DNA from: Stramenopiles sp. TOSAG23-2
Taxonomy: Eukaryota > Sar
Length of the DNA stretch: 22,543 nt
NCBI GenBank assembly: GCA_900128395.1
Contig: LT649510.1
Location: 1-22,543 of the forward strand
Reading direction: 5' to 3'
Below, piece by piece: positions 1 to 8,572 of this stretch. The first letter of the stretch is position 1, and each line of letters begins with the position of its first letter. The translations under genes were made by a program, and so were the position numbers. Under the pieces are notes generated by a model that saw nothing but the letters and a program-made list of their open reading frames with translations, was not told the DNA's origin and made no database searches.

Positions 1-731
1 TTTCTCTGCTTCTTCCACTTTTACTTTTTCATCCTCTTCCATTTGTTCTTTTTTTTAGTTTTTCAACACGTTTCTTCTCTGCTTCTTCCGCTTCAATAAT
101 TTCTTCTTCTTTTATGTAGTTTGTATTGACATTTTCAATTGGGACACTTTGATTTTCATGCATTATTTTTTTTTCCGGCTTAACACTTTCTTTCTCCTGT
201 ACTATTTTTGTCACATCTTTCTCTTTGTCCTTTTCTACGACAACAATTGTTTTTTCCTCTTCTTGTATATTGTTTGTCTCCCCCACTTTTGTTAGTCTTG
301 CTTTGATGTTTTCTTCAGTAGCTTCGTGCTTTATCTTATTATTATTGTTAATATTATCGTCACTTTCTACTACTATTTTTTGTTCTTCTATCGATGATTT
401 ATCATCTGCAACTGTAGTAGTTATTTTCTTTTCTTTGCTCAAATCTGCTTTAGACGTTTCGTTAATAATTGTATTTTCCACAATTTTCTCATCAGATACT
501 ATTATTGAACCTCCCAAGTTCTTTTCGTTTACAACTGTAGCTATTCTTTTCTTTCCTTTTTTTCCCTCCTCATCTTCTTCCTCGTTTTTGTCGTCTTTTC
601 CTTTTTCATGATCAGGGTTTACTTCATAATCAAATTCTTGTTCGGATAATGAAGCATCGATATTTAAATCACTTTCAGATAATGAATCGTATTCAATTTT
701 GATTTTCTCTGTCGAATGATGTATATATTTC
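1..731 (-). CDS. Lys/Glu-rich coiled-coil-like protein, partial, frameshifted
   Basis: No family recognised. The frame is open on the minus strand from about 731 down to a TGA at 29-31. It encodes a very acidic and basic, low-complexity protein rich in Glu, Lys, Asp, Val and Ile, ending in a run like EEAEKKRVEKLKK. No ATG is found at its upstream end. The frame is preceded by a TAG near 745 and by a possible 3' splice site (TATACAG, next base 731), so this is probably an internal or last exon. Just before the stop lies an 8-base T run (49-56; A8 on the coding strand). One base fewer would remove the TGA and let the same acidic composition (another EEAEK) run off the left edge. I infer a homopolymer indel rather than a true end. 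Composition suggests a disordered or coiled-coil protein; the function is unknown. Confidence 0.6.
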
Positions 732-1342
732 CTGTATACAACAATGGAGAATGTATCTATCTATATCTATATATAGCTATTATAATTAGTTATATGTATC
801 ATGTGTACAAACATATGCATACATATGGATGATCAGTTGCATCAGTTGATCCTTCATGATTTTTATATCAATAGTGATAGATGTTACCAGGTAGTATACA
901 ATATAATAAATCGTGCTCTACTGCTTTTTTATGACAAATTTAAATTTTGGCAAAGTGAACTAAAACATATATAAGACATCTTCCTTAATTATATAATAGA
1001 TAATAATACTAATAATGTATTTTAAAAATTATATAATAAGGAACACTTGGAAAATATGACGGAACGCAACAATAGCACAATAGGATAACAGAGTATTAAT
1101 ACTACTAAATACTTGTATCTAAATCCCAAAGGTGGAAAAGCCTCTCGAAAGTACCACAGGTATAAAACATACTTGTGCACTTGTTGTACAATGCAACCAA
1201 TATCTTTTTTCTTAATTAATTAAATTAATAATTGCAATTCAATAATAAAAAAAGGATGGTTCAAATCTAAGTTAGCACGTTATAATAATTTTACTTCTTC
1301 CCGTGGTAAATAATATGCTCAATACTCAATCACAAGAATAAT
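732..1342. other. Intergenic A+T-rich spacer
   Basis: No convincing coding frame is seen. The left part holds a degenerate TATC/TATA microsatellite near 750-780. A short upstream ATG frame of eight codons (1313-1339) ends in TAA directly before the ATG at 1343. No RNA gene is recognised. Confidence 0.5.
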
Positions 1343-1984
1343 ATGCTAATTGAATATAAATATACACTGTCAGTATTCCAGAACAATAACAACGGTAATA
1401 ATCACCACATGTTACATGTAAATCGTGGCTATACAAGTGATACCACTCATATGGCTATTCATCATTCGCAACAACACCATAGAGAAATCCAACCACAATA
1501 TCATCATCGATACGAATCTCACCAACCTATAGTAAATTTCAATGCGCATTTAAATGATCATCGACATCATATGTATCATCAACCGGTGACACATCATAGG
1601 CAATTACATCATCACCAATCCTCTCTCATGATGCCAGCGCAACAATATCATCATAATGGTTATCATCAGACAACTAATCAGCATCGTGTATTGGTTCCAA
1701 TCACTGAGAATCACGGCTATTATCACCCGCAGCAGCAGCAGCAGCAACAACAACAACAGTATCTTGAACAGCCTCATAGTCCTGAATGGTCACCCGTTTC
1801 AACACCTCAAAAAGTATCACATGCATCCCCAATGCGACAACATGATAATACCGCTTTCGTAAATAATATCAGTGATGATAAAAATAATAATGAAGAAGAC
1901 AAAGGAATTAATTGTGAAACCATTCGAATCATGCTTGATGGCATGACAACATTGTATAAAAATGGATTACAAAACTATTATTAA
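1343..1984 (+). CDS. His/Gln/Asn-rich low-complexity protein
   Basis: The frame encodes 213 residues dominated by His, Gln, Asn and Tyr. Many HH pairs occur throughout, an Asn run lies near residue 15, and an uninterrupted poly-Gln tract (mixed CAG and CAA codons) lies around residues 130-139. The last 30 residues are less biased (GINCETIRIMLDGMTTLYKN) and look like a short folded or helical tail. Such composition is typical of disordered regulatory or RNA-binding scaffold proteins, but no domain can be named. The start is uncertain: a nearby upstream mini-ORF and possible 3' splice signals (TCAG, CCAG) within the first 15 codons mean the true first exon could lie upstream. The 3' end and trailer are duplicated just downstream (1907-2188). 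Confidence 0.65.
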   Translation: MLIEYKYTLSVFQNNNNGNNHHMLHVNRGYTSDTTHMAIHHSQQHHREIQPQYHHRYESHQPIVNFNAHLNDHRHHMYHQPVTHHRQLHHHQSSLMMPAQQYHHNGYHQTTNQHRVLVPITENHGYYHPQQQQQQQQQQYLEQPHSPEWSPVSTPQKVSHASPMRQHDNTAFVNNISDDKNNNEEDKGINCETIRIMLDGMTTLYKNGLQNYY

Positions 1985-2188
1985 TATATATATATTTAGA
2001 GGGGTATTTACGATAAAAGATATTATACGCTCGTATTTTTTTTTTTTATTAATTGTGAAACCATTCGAATCATGCTTGATGGCATGACAACATTGTATAA
2101 AAATGGATTACAAAACTATTATTAATATATATATATTTAGAGGGGTATTTACGATAAAAGATATTATACGCTCGTATTTTTTTTTTTT
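1907..2188 (+). repeat. Direct tandem duplication, period 141
   Basis: 1907-2047 is repeated head to tail at 2048-2188. The unit spans the last 26 codons, the stop and the trailer of the His-rich gene, so the second copy is a 3'-end fragment without its own start. The copies look identical except in the T run at the ends. Confidence 0.9.
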
Positions 2189-2312
2189 ATTTTTTTTTTT
2201 TACATTAATTTTTTTTTTATTGTTCAAAATCTTTGTTTACGTAAAAAATGATTATATAACATTTAAATATTTACATTAATAACTGTGTGCAAAAACAATT
2301 TACAGTGTACTA
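2189..2312. other. T-rich spacer between convergent genes
   Basis: The spacer between convergent 3' ends contains several long T runs (about 2179-2218). I see no gene. The runs could hold poly(A) signals for either gene, but none is certain. Confidence 0.4.
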
Positions 2313-2549
2313 TTACATACTGTCCATATTATGATCATTTTTCAAACAGAATTTTACATCTTTGACTTCTAATTCATCTGAGCCACGATGTTTTGCATAT
2401 TGCATAGCATCTACTGTAACTTTTTCAATAAAACTAGTTAAATATTTTAATAAAAATTCTTCACATTCATCTGTCATTCCTACTTTTACACCACCATTAA
2501 TTTCCGTCAATATTGCTTCCATATGTACCTTTGCAGATTGTTTTCCCAT
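2313..2549 (-). CDS. TAF12-like histone-fold protein (TFIID/SAGA subunit)
   Basis: This is a 78-residue protein with a single histone fold (about residues 10-73). The segment with FIEKVTVDAMQYAKHRGSDE followed by LEVKDV and a terminal hxNM matches the TAF12 histone fold, where the AKHR-S-LEVKDV stretch precedes the third helix. TAF12 pairs with TAF4 in TFIID and with the ADA1-type subunit in SAGA, acting in the nucleus in RNA polymerase II initiation. It is much shorter than animal and plant TAF12, having little beyond the fold; several protists have such minimal forms. The ATG at 2549 lies 43 bases inside the 3' end of the upstream MORN-RRM gene in a different frame; a second in-frame ATG at 2522 also lies inside it. 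CENP or NC2-type histone folds are less likely because of the AKHR/LEVKDV match. Confidence 0.75.
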   Translation of the reverse strand: MGKQSAKVHMEAILTEINGGVKVGMTDECEEFLLKYLTSFIEKVTVDAMQYAKHRGSDELEVKDVKFCLKNDHNMDSM

Positions 2550-4516
2550 GCTTTAAACAATTTCCCTTTTTGTATTTGTATTCGCGAAAACCATCTTCCA
2601 TCCAGTTTTTCTGTATCCATTTGTATGCATTTATTTGCACCTCTTACATTTTTAAATTCAATTTGGCAAAATCCTTTACTGCGTTTGGAATCTTCAAAGG
2701 TTGGAAATTCAATACTTATTATTTGCCCACATTTCCCAAAAACTTTCTCCACACATTCTTTTGTCGTATCGTAATTTAATCCAAAAATCCTTACATTTGT
2801 TTCGTTTTTAGGAGCATCATCATGAATATATACTCGGCGTACGCATGTATAATGTTTCCCTATAGATTCGTGGTATATAGGGTCAGGCTCAAGACTCAAT
2901 TCTCTTATCTTAGATTGAATCCAATCTCCTAATTCATATTTTTTTATTGTCTCTGCCCGGCCAGATTTTGTAGCCTTGGATAAGCCTTTTCTGTCTTTAT
3001 GTTTCACTAGGTCTTGAATTTCATAAAAACAATCTTGATCTTTTATAGCATCGTCAATTATTGAATATCTTCGAAAGTAACATGTTTTCTGAAATGTACC
3101 ATTAGAAAAAAAACCTTGTTGTTTTAGACCTCTCAAACTTTTTTCTAGCCATTCTATGTTGCCATTGAGGTATTTTAAAATTTCCTTTTTAATATCTTTT
3201 TCTACTAATAATTCATTTAAACTATTTGCTTTTCCTGTTAATTTCGGAAATTTAAGAGACCAATCAATAGCAACCTTTGCCAAGTCCCGTAACTCGTATT
3301 TAACGCCTTCGAATTCAATCGAAGCAGTTGCATCGCCAATGTTGAGTTTTAACTTACCTTCCACAAAATATCCGTGTTCGAATCTACCTGATAATTCTTT
3401 TAATTTTATTTCGTGGTCTTTTAATTTTATATCATGGTCTTTTAGAAGCGTCGAAAACGTATAGTCATCGGGCCATTTATATGTACCAAGACCGTGATAA
3501 TAATTGCGGCTAAACATTCCGCTATATCTTCGACCATCCTCAAATGTTTGTTCAACCATACCATGCATGGAAAAATTATTATAATCTTCAAAAATAAAAT
3601 CGCCTTTGGAAACAAATTTGCCTGTTATAAAGTCCCTGTGCTCACTAAAATAATAACTATCACTATCCGTTACAGATAATGTACAATTTTCATATTGATC
3701 ACAGGAATACTTATCGATGGAAATCGAATTTTTATATCCTCTTGGCCTACCCCATATAAATGATGCTTCAAATTTAGCACATCGTTTCGGGATAGATATG
3801 GTACACTTACCGTACATGGATGATTCTTTCCAATTTCCTTTAATAATTATATCGTCGTATGCCGTACCATCATGTATTTGTCGTATACTTTGTATTTGTC
3901 GTATGGGCCATATACGTTGTATTTGTCGTATACCTTCTCCGTGGTATTTGCCATTCTTCCATTGACCATCATAACTCCAACCATCGTTGTCTGTAAGTTT
4001 GCCGTTGCCATGCTCTTTTCCATTTTTAAAGTCCCCGACATAGGTTTCTTCTACACATTTTTTACTGCTGTCAAGAATATATGAATCATATTTTGTGCCT
4101 TTGCCGTGCGGTTTTCCATTTACAGTATCGCCAACATACTCCGTACGTGCGCGATTACTATGTATAATTTTTTGTTGTCCATCTTTAGTTTGAATTATTA
4201 TTTTTTTAATAGGTGTGGTTGACAGTCCCAATAATTGTGGGTGTTGAAGTATATTCTTATCCGTATATCGAATCTTCTTCATTTTCCTTGTATCATATTG
4301 TGTCTTACGTGGTTTATATTTTCCTCTGGTACCAGCATGTTTAATGGCGGAACGGTGTTTTCTCACCGCTTGTCTATTTTTATAGTTTTTGATTAAAAGA
4401 TCTTCTTTGAGTTTTTTCAGTTCCTCCTGTAGCTTTCTTTTTTTGGCTCTACATTTTCGCTGCCTCACTCTATCTTGTTCCAGTTTCCTCTTTTTCTTTG
4501 TTTCAATTGTATCCAT
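2507..4516 (-). CDS. Basic coiled coil + MORN repeats + C-terminal RRM
   Basis: This is a 669-residue single-exon protein. Residues 7-45 are a highly basic helix (RKLEQDRVRQRKCRAKKRKL) with a leucine-spaced coiled coil, resembling a bZIP basic region but lacking its conserved Asn. MORN repeats follow: YVGDTVNGKPHGKGTKY at 127-143, a second near 159-173, a third near 181-195, and degenerate ones near 330-345 and 370-390. The third is followed by an odd IRQIQ-type tandem repeat (about 196-215), and a LKDHDIKLKDHEIKLKE duplication occurs later. Residues 574-651 form an RRM with RNP2 VRIFGL and RNP1 KGFCQIEF. MORN repeats usually bind membranes or protein partners and RRMs bind RNA; the combined role is not known to me. 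The start is the first ATG after a short A+T-rich leader. It ends inside the TAF12-like gene. Confidence 0.8.
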   Translation of the reverse strand: MDTIETKKKRKLEQDRVRQRKCRAKKRKLQEELKKLKEDLLIKNYKNRQAVRKHRSAIKHAGTRGKYKPRKTQYDTRKMKKIRYTDKNILQHPQLLGLSTTPIKKIIIQTKDGQQKIIHSNRARTEYVGDTVNGKPHGKGTKYDSYILDSSKKCVEETYVGDFKNGKEHGNGKLTDNDGWSYDGQWKNGKYHGEGIRQIQRIWPIRQIQSIRQIHDGTAYDDIIIKGNWKESSMYGKCTISIPKRCAKFEASFIWGRPRGYKNSISIDKYSCDQYENCTLSVTDSDSYYFSEHRDFITGKFVSKGDFIFEDYNNFSMHGMVEQTFEDGRRYSGMFSRNYYHGLGTYKWPDDYTFSTLLKDHDIKLKDHEIKLKELSGRFEHGYFVEGKLKLNIGDATASIEFEGVKYELRDLAKVAIDWSLKFPKLTGKANSLNELLVEKDIKKEILKYLNGNIEWLEKSLRGLKQQGFFSNGTFQKTCYFRRYSIIDDAIKDQDCFYEIQDLVKHKDRKGLSKATKSGRAETIKKYELGDWIQSKIRELSLEPDPIYHESIGKHYTCVRRVYIHDDAPKNETNVRIFGLNYDTTKECVEKVFGKCGQIISIEFPTFEDSKRSKGFCQIEFKNVRGANKCIQMDTEKLDGRWFSRIQIQKGKLFKAWENNLQRYIWKQY

Positions 4517-5022
4517 ACCTTTTTATATGAAATATATATTGATTGATTTGTAAATGCTATATGTATATATTGATTATTGCCATTTATACATACATAATAA
4601 CAATAAATAATCTTTAATTATTAGTACTTATGTATATATAGCGCATTATTGTGCTATTACCAGATTAGCTACAGTACCACAGTACCTGTGGTGAATAAGT
4701 TAACACAGGACAGCCAGGACAGCGGATAAATGCAAGAAGTGTTTTGACGTTCATTATACTGTATGCTGTGGCATCGTATTCTACAGACAGGCCTAGATAT
4801 TAATAGTTAATAGTAGTAATAGCTAGCATCGTCGTATATCAGCAGGGGATATTTACCTGTTAATGTTAATATCTAGAGTTAATACTGTAATAAAATTTTG
4901 ATTATCTCCGCACCCTTCGGTGAAAATCAATTTTCAGCGTGTAAATCAGTTTTTCTTTCCCATCCTTACAGGCGAATACCAGCTACTAAAAGTTTTCCCT
5001 TCACTATGTCTATGGTAACACT

Positions 5023-5084
5023 CTATTAGGCCGTCACAGCACTATTTTGTCCACATGCTATTACGCCGTCACAGCACTATTTTG
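5023..5084. repeat. 27-bp direct repeat, period 35
   Basis: A 27-bp segment containing GCCGTCACAGCACTATTTTG at 5023-5049 recurs at 5058-5084 with one mismatch. Its function is unknown; it is more G+C-rich than its surroundings. Confidence 0.8.
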
Positions 5085-5365
5085 ACGACAATTTAATGTA
5101 ACAATATTTAGGTAATTACCAAATTGCTGCTTGAGGAAATTTTGATAGGAAATTAGACTAATAAATGGTTTTTTTTGTGACACATGTTAGTTATTTTCTC
5201 TACCATACACACAGGTGGTACTTGTAACCCTTTTATACTTAAAATCACTTTTCCTATATGCTTAGACTAGTGTTTTAATTCTAATAATCTTTATCCACCC
5301 TTTGATGTGTATACACACAGTTATATATTTTATACATATATAGATTTAAAGCTACAGAGTCTAAT

Positions 5366-5446
5366 ATAATAATTTATACTTTTTATACTATATTTATTTT
5401 TATAATAATTTATACTTTATATACTATATTTATTTTAATACTGTTT
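5366..5446. repeat. A+T-rich tandem repeat (two units of about 38 bp)
   Basis: Two units built on ATAATAATTTATACTTT and ATACTATATTTATTTT follow each other. This looks like simple slippage or local duplication. Confidence 0.65.
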
Positions 5447-5704
5447 TCCTTAAATATTTATTTCTTCCAAGTCTCTTCTTTGTTATCTTGCTTCGTTAAT
5501 ACCCCTATACACACACATCAGGGCAGGGAATTTATTCGAATGGGTAGAAAACCCCGCTATGCTATTCGCATAGTATATGGCAGATATATTTGGTGCATAA
5601 TAATTATGTGGTGCGCAAAGTGTAATGCTGTGTGGATGCTATTTTTATAAATGCCCCAACATTCATGCTTTTAATTTCTTGTACTTTTGATGCTGTTGGC
5701 ACAA

Positions 5705-6086
5705 CTATAAGGCTTCATACTCATTTCCATACACTAGTATAACATCAAATGCATCATCAATATCCAATGCATCACCTCCTGTTAATGATGGTATCAAATA
5801 ATGTTTTTGCGATGTCCATGTTGGTGTCAAAGTATTGTATGATTTGTGGATTTCAATTTCTATTGCATTTTTCCCAGTAACAATAATGTTTTTGCGATGT
5901 CCATGTTGGTGTCAAAGTATTGTATGATTTGTGGATTTCAATTTCTATTGCATTTTTCCCAGTAACATATACCCCAAGAGATTCCGGAAGCATTATTGCA
6001 GTACAATTTGTCCATTTTTTGCATTGAATCCAAACAGAACTTGCAACTGAATTTCGATGGATATATTTCAGGTATATCAAAATCAA
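5705..6086 (-). CDS. Unrecognised coding segment, broken by an 85-bp duplication
   Basis: The 6086-5853 frame reads through a Trp/Cys-bearing stretch (VWIQCKKWTNC) and then an acidic mixed region before stopping at CNRN. The stop is caused by an 85-bp tandem duplication (5797-5881 and 5882-5966; 85 is not a multiple of 3). Reading only one copy keeps the frame open to a TAG at 5705-5707, with a protein-like acidic C-terminus (DALDIDDAFDVILVYGNEYE). The Trp-x-Gln-Cys pattern is faintly reminiscent of CW or PHD zinc fingers, but not enough to name it. The upstream end lacks a good start and continues in shifted frames toward 6420, so introns or further indels are likely. It may be a real gene disrupted only in the assembly. 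Confidence 0.45.
5797..5966. repeat. Direct tandem duplication, period 85
   Basis: 5797-5881 is repeated at 5882-5966 with almost no differences. It lies inside a minus-strand coding segment and shifts its frame. Confidence 0.9.
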
Positions 6087-6132
6087 AGCTGTTAAATTCT
6101 TCCGTCGGTATATATCGTTTTATATTTCGTTT

Positions 6133-6420
6133 TTAATTCATCATCAAAATTATGTATCCACCAACAAATACAGGTACAGTTACATTGTAATCTTGTGCAC
6201 TGTTTGCTGTTGTTGTTGTATCTTGCAAATTTCCACAATTGCATTTCTTTTTATCATAAATGTATGATACTACATTCACATTTACTTCAATTCCCTTGTC
6301 TGCTAAAATATGGTAAACTTCTTGCGGGCACATCACAGTAACCCAAATCGCTGGAGGAGCATTCTGTTTCTTTTGCGGGGGCCAGCAAAATTTGTAGACA
6401 ATATTCTGATCATGTATCAA
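6133..6420 (-). CDS. Unrecognised coding segment, probably part of the gene ending at 5705
   Basis: This is a 95-residue frame with moderately protein-like composition (CPQEVYHILADKGIEVNVNV, then KKKCNCGN). Over 6105-6200 another frame is equally plausible, Cys-rich (QCNCTCICWW) and runs into HNFDDELKTKYKTIYTDGR, so the exact reading is uncertain. It is on the same strand and directly upstream of the 5705-6086 segment and probably belongs to one disrupted or spliced gene. No domain is assigned. Confidence 0.35.
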   Translation of the reverse strand: MIHDQNIVYKFCWPPQKKQNAPPAIWVTVMCPQEVYHILADKGIEVNVNVVSYIYDKKKCNCGNLQDTTTTANSAQDYNVTVPVFVGGYIILMMN

Positions 6421-6559
6421 ATATTGATACTGTATGTTTATAAATTATAAACCCATACCCTATTTTAGGAGCGTGGCTTATTAGACTATTTGTAGACAAT
6501 ATTCTGATCATGTATCAAATATTGATACTGTATGTTTATAAACCCATACCCTATTTTAG
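6390..6559. repeat. Direct duplication with an internal indel
   Basis: 6390-6468 and 6488-6559 are the same sequence, separated by a 19-base spacer; the first copy carries 7 extra bases (an ATTATAA-type insertion). Both end in CCCTATTTTAG, a good 3' splice-site shape. Allelic copies placed side by side would look like this. Confidence 0.85.
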
Positions 6560-7059
6560 ATTCAATGCCATTCTTTTTTTGTACAAGTGCATTCCGAGCA
6601 GCTGTCGGGAGATGAAATTGAACAGTATTTTGACATCATATGAATTGAGATATAGACATTATGGACAAAGTTATCAAGAAAGGGGTTTCTATTCATGGAA
6701 AAGAATTGCACATGGTAATCATTGTATGGCATATAGTAAGAAATATAACATGTGGCATCTATTGAATAGAAAAAAAGGAGAATATCAATTTGTAAAAAAG
6801 GTTGCAATCAATCAATATGGAAACTGTGAATATATTTTGGAAAATTTAAATGGAATAATATATAAAACAGGTAAAGGTATTGTGATGAAAGAAATATACA
6901 ATAATGGTGGTACTATAAAATATTTTAGTTGCAAAAGTTATGTTGATCAAAAATTGTATAAATGTTCTATCCAATGCCATGGCAGAAGGACCAATTCCTG
7001 CTATGGTACATAACAACATAGCGGAAATGGTTGATGAAAATGGCCACAATGCTGTGTAG
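6560..7059 (+). CDS. Unrecognised multi-frame coding segment (exon fragments)
   Basis: After the CTATTTTAG at 6559 one frame reads IQCHSFFVQVHSEQLSGDEI before stopping. A second frame (about 6636-7013) reads on with a Trp/Tyr-rich, beta-like sequence (ERGFYSWKRIAHGNHCMAY). A third frame ends in MAEGPIPAMVHNNIAEMVDE and a TAG at 7057-7059. Two frame changes are therefore needed. One could be a 58-nt intron (6871-6928, GTAAAG...TTTTAG), which joins the second and third frames in phase. The first piece loosely resembles the second half of a PHD finger. No confident family; I regard it as a spliced or damaged gene with an unknown start. Confidence 0.35.
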
Positions 7060-7118
7060 TGATAATTCATTTTCATGTTCACATTAGGTCATCATCCCCC
7101 TCAACACAGCAGGCAGAG

Positions 7119-7389
7119 TGTAGTGCAGCGGAATCCTGAAAAATATCCTTAATCCCCAAGCTCACTTGGGGATGGGTGGTCCATCCCCAAGCAAAATCCC
7201 CAAGGTACTTGTTGTAGTGTTAGTGTGTTATAATTACCTATATATCTATATTACCTGACTTTTATCCGTAATGCTATTACTATGCTATTTGAAAATGGTA
7301 CATCTACACATACATACGTATAAAACATGTATGTAAACAATGTTTACATCAATACAACGCATCACGTATCATATTTAGATACATACAAA
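7119..7389 (+). repeat. Left terminal inverted repeat
   Basis: This arm is the reverse complement of 7720-7990, with small differences near its inner end (CGTATCATATTTAG against CGTATATTATTTAG). It contains an internal palindrome around CTTGGGGATGGGTGGTCCATC. Confidence 0.85.
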
Positions 7390-7533
7390 TATGTTTGAAT
7401 GATTGTACTATGCTATTTGAAAATGGTACATCTACACATACATACGTATAAAACATGTATGTAAACAATGTTTACATCAATACAACGCATCACGTATCAT
7501 ATTTAGATACATACAAATATGTTTGAATGATTG
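7278..7533. repeat. Direct tandem duplication, period 128
   Basis: 7278-7405 is repeated at 7406-7533, apparently without differences. It lies across the inner end of the left arm of the foldback element; the right arm has no such doubling, so it arose (or was assembled) after insertion. Confidence 0.9.
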
Positions 7534-7719
7534 TTTTGTGTAACGTATGTATGATTAATTAAATGTGTACTCACTTTTGACAAATACAATTAGTATATAA
7601 GTAGCATTATGATGTTAGGATCAGAATAGCATTGTAAATCATGTATATTGAGTTTGCTACTTTTAGGTTTATAAAAAGGTAAAGTATGCAATTCAAACAT
7701 TACAATATTCCAAAATAGG

Positions 7720-7990
7720 TTTGTATGTATCTAAATAATATACGTGATGCGTTGTATTGATGTAAACATTGTTTACATACATGTTTTATACGTATGTATG
7801 TGTAGATGTACCATTTTCAAATAGCATAGTAATAGCATTACGGATAAAAGTCAGGTAATATAGATATATAGGTAATTATAACACACTAACACTACAACAA
7901 GTACCTTGGGGATTTTGCTTGGGGATGGACCACCCATCCCCAAGTGAGCTTGGGGATTAAGGATATTTTTCAGGATTCCGCTGCACTACA
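7720..7990 (-). repeat. Right terminal inverted repeat
   Basis: This arm is the mirror of 7119-7389 and ends CCGCTGCACTACA next to the flanking CAGCAGGCAG. Confidence 0.85.
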
Positions 7991-8212
7991 CAGCAGGCAG
8001 TAATGTGATCGTTATTTTTACATACTACTAGCACACACTACTACATATATTTTTTATTATTATTTTTGAAAAATCAACAACACACGCACACACCAATTCC
8101 ACATTCCATATATATATAATGTATGTATAAATATATCAACATTAAATTCATCAATTTACAAATCAAAACAAACAGCCCACCCCAACCCACCACAAGAAGA
8201 ACATATATCAAC

Positions 8213-8572
8213 ATGAAAAGAACCAATACCAAAGGATACAAAGATAAGAAAAAAAAAGATGCGTTGGTGCAAGCAGAAATTGAAGAGTTAAGATTGAAAC
8301 TTTTACAAATGGAACAGCAACAAGAGCAAGATAAGGAAAGCATTCAAAAATTAACGGAAGACAATCATCGATATAAAGAAACCATTGACAAGTTTGAACA
8401 TGAGAAAATCAATCAACCAAAGCAACGAATGTCACCAAGCCCGATACGTGAAAAAATTATTGAATCAAGATTAAGTGCATGGGCAGCAACAAAAATTCAA
8501 GCAGCTTATCGCTCACGGCTTGGGAAAAGATTGTGTAATAAATGGTTGATATGTAAATTTTTCCTCAAATAA
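8213..8572 (+). CDS. Coiled-coil protein with C-terminal IQ motif
   Basis: The gene encodes 119 residues from the ATG at 8213 (the frame is open for 30 more codons upstream, but ATCAACATGAAAAG is the more natural start). A Lys-rich N-terminus leads into a predicted coiled coil (about 17-65, EIEELRLKLLQMEQQQEQDK). At 93-106 there is a good IQ motif (TKIQAAYRSRLGKR), the site that calmodulin or centrin-like proteins bind. Similar small coiled-coil/IQ proteins occur in cilia and the cytoskeleton, but the target cannot be told from sequence. The last 12 residues (CNKWLICKFFLK) overlap the convergent gene at 8513-8809 and may really be intronic or trailer sequence. Confidence 0.65.
   Translation: MKRTNTKGYKDKKKKDALVQAEIEELRLKLLQMEQQQEQDKESIQKLTEDNHRYKETIDKFEHEKINQPKQRMSPSPIREKIIESRLSAWAATKIQAAYRSRLGKRLCNKWLICKFFLK

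Larger units (their letters stand above)
4517..5704. other. Long non-coding spacer with minor repeats
   Basis: No supportable gene is seen in nearly 1.2 kb. The region includes the promoter side of the MORN-RRM gene and two small tandem repeats listed separately. Stop codons are frequent in all frames. Confidence 0.5.
7104..8000. mobile_element. Non-autonomous Mutator-like foldback element
   Basis: Two 271-bp arms (7119-7389 and 7720-7990) are inverted repeats of each other with few mismatches, both starting TGTAGTGCAGCGG from the outside. The direct repeat ACACAGCAGGCAG flanks them (7104-7116 and 7988-8000). It overlaps the right end of the element by 3 bases, so the target-site duplication is about 9-11 bp. 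Long inverted repeats plus a 9-11-bp duplication are the hallmark of Mutator-like elements. The interior has no coding frame, so the copy must rely on a transposase elsewhere. Within each arm, CCCCAAG/CTTGGGG words form extra local hairpins. A 128-bp tandem duplication (7278-7533) extends the left side. Confidence 0.75.

Noticed and set aside
7-45. Calling the MORN-RRM protein a bZIP transcription factor (residues 7-45)
   Set aside because: The basic helix lacks the conserved Asn of bZIP DNA-binding regions and the rest of the protein does not fit that family.
225-611. Plus-strand Ser/Phe-rich frame
   Set aside because: It is the antisense shadow of the Lys/Glu-rich minus-strand frame; Glu/Lys codons read backwards give Phe/Ser/Leu.
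6846-7082. Minus-strand 78-aa frame
   Set aside because: It lies antisense to the better plus-strand coding pieces and is hydrophobic low-complexity.
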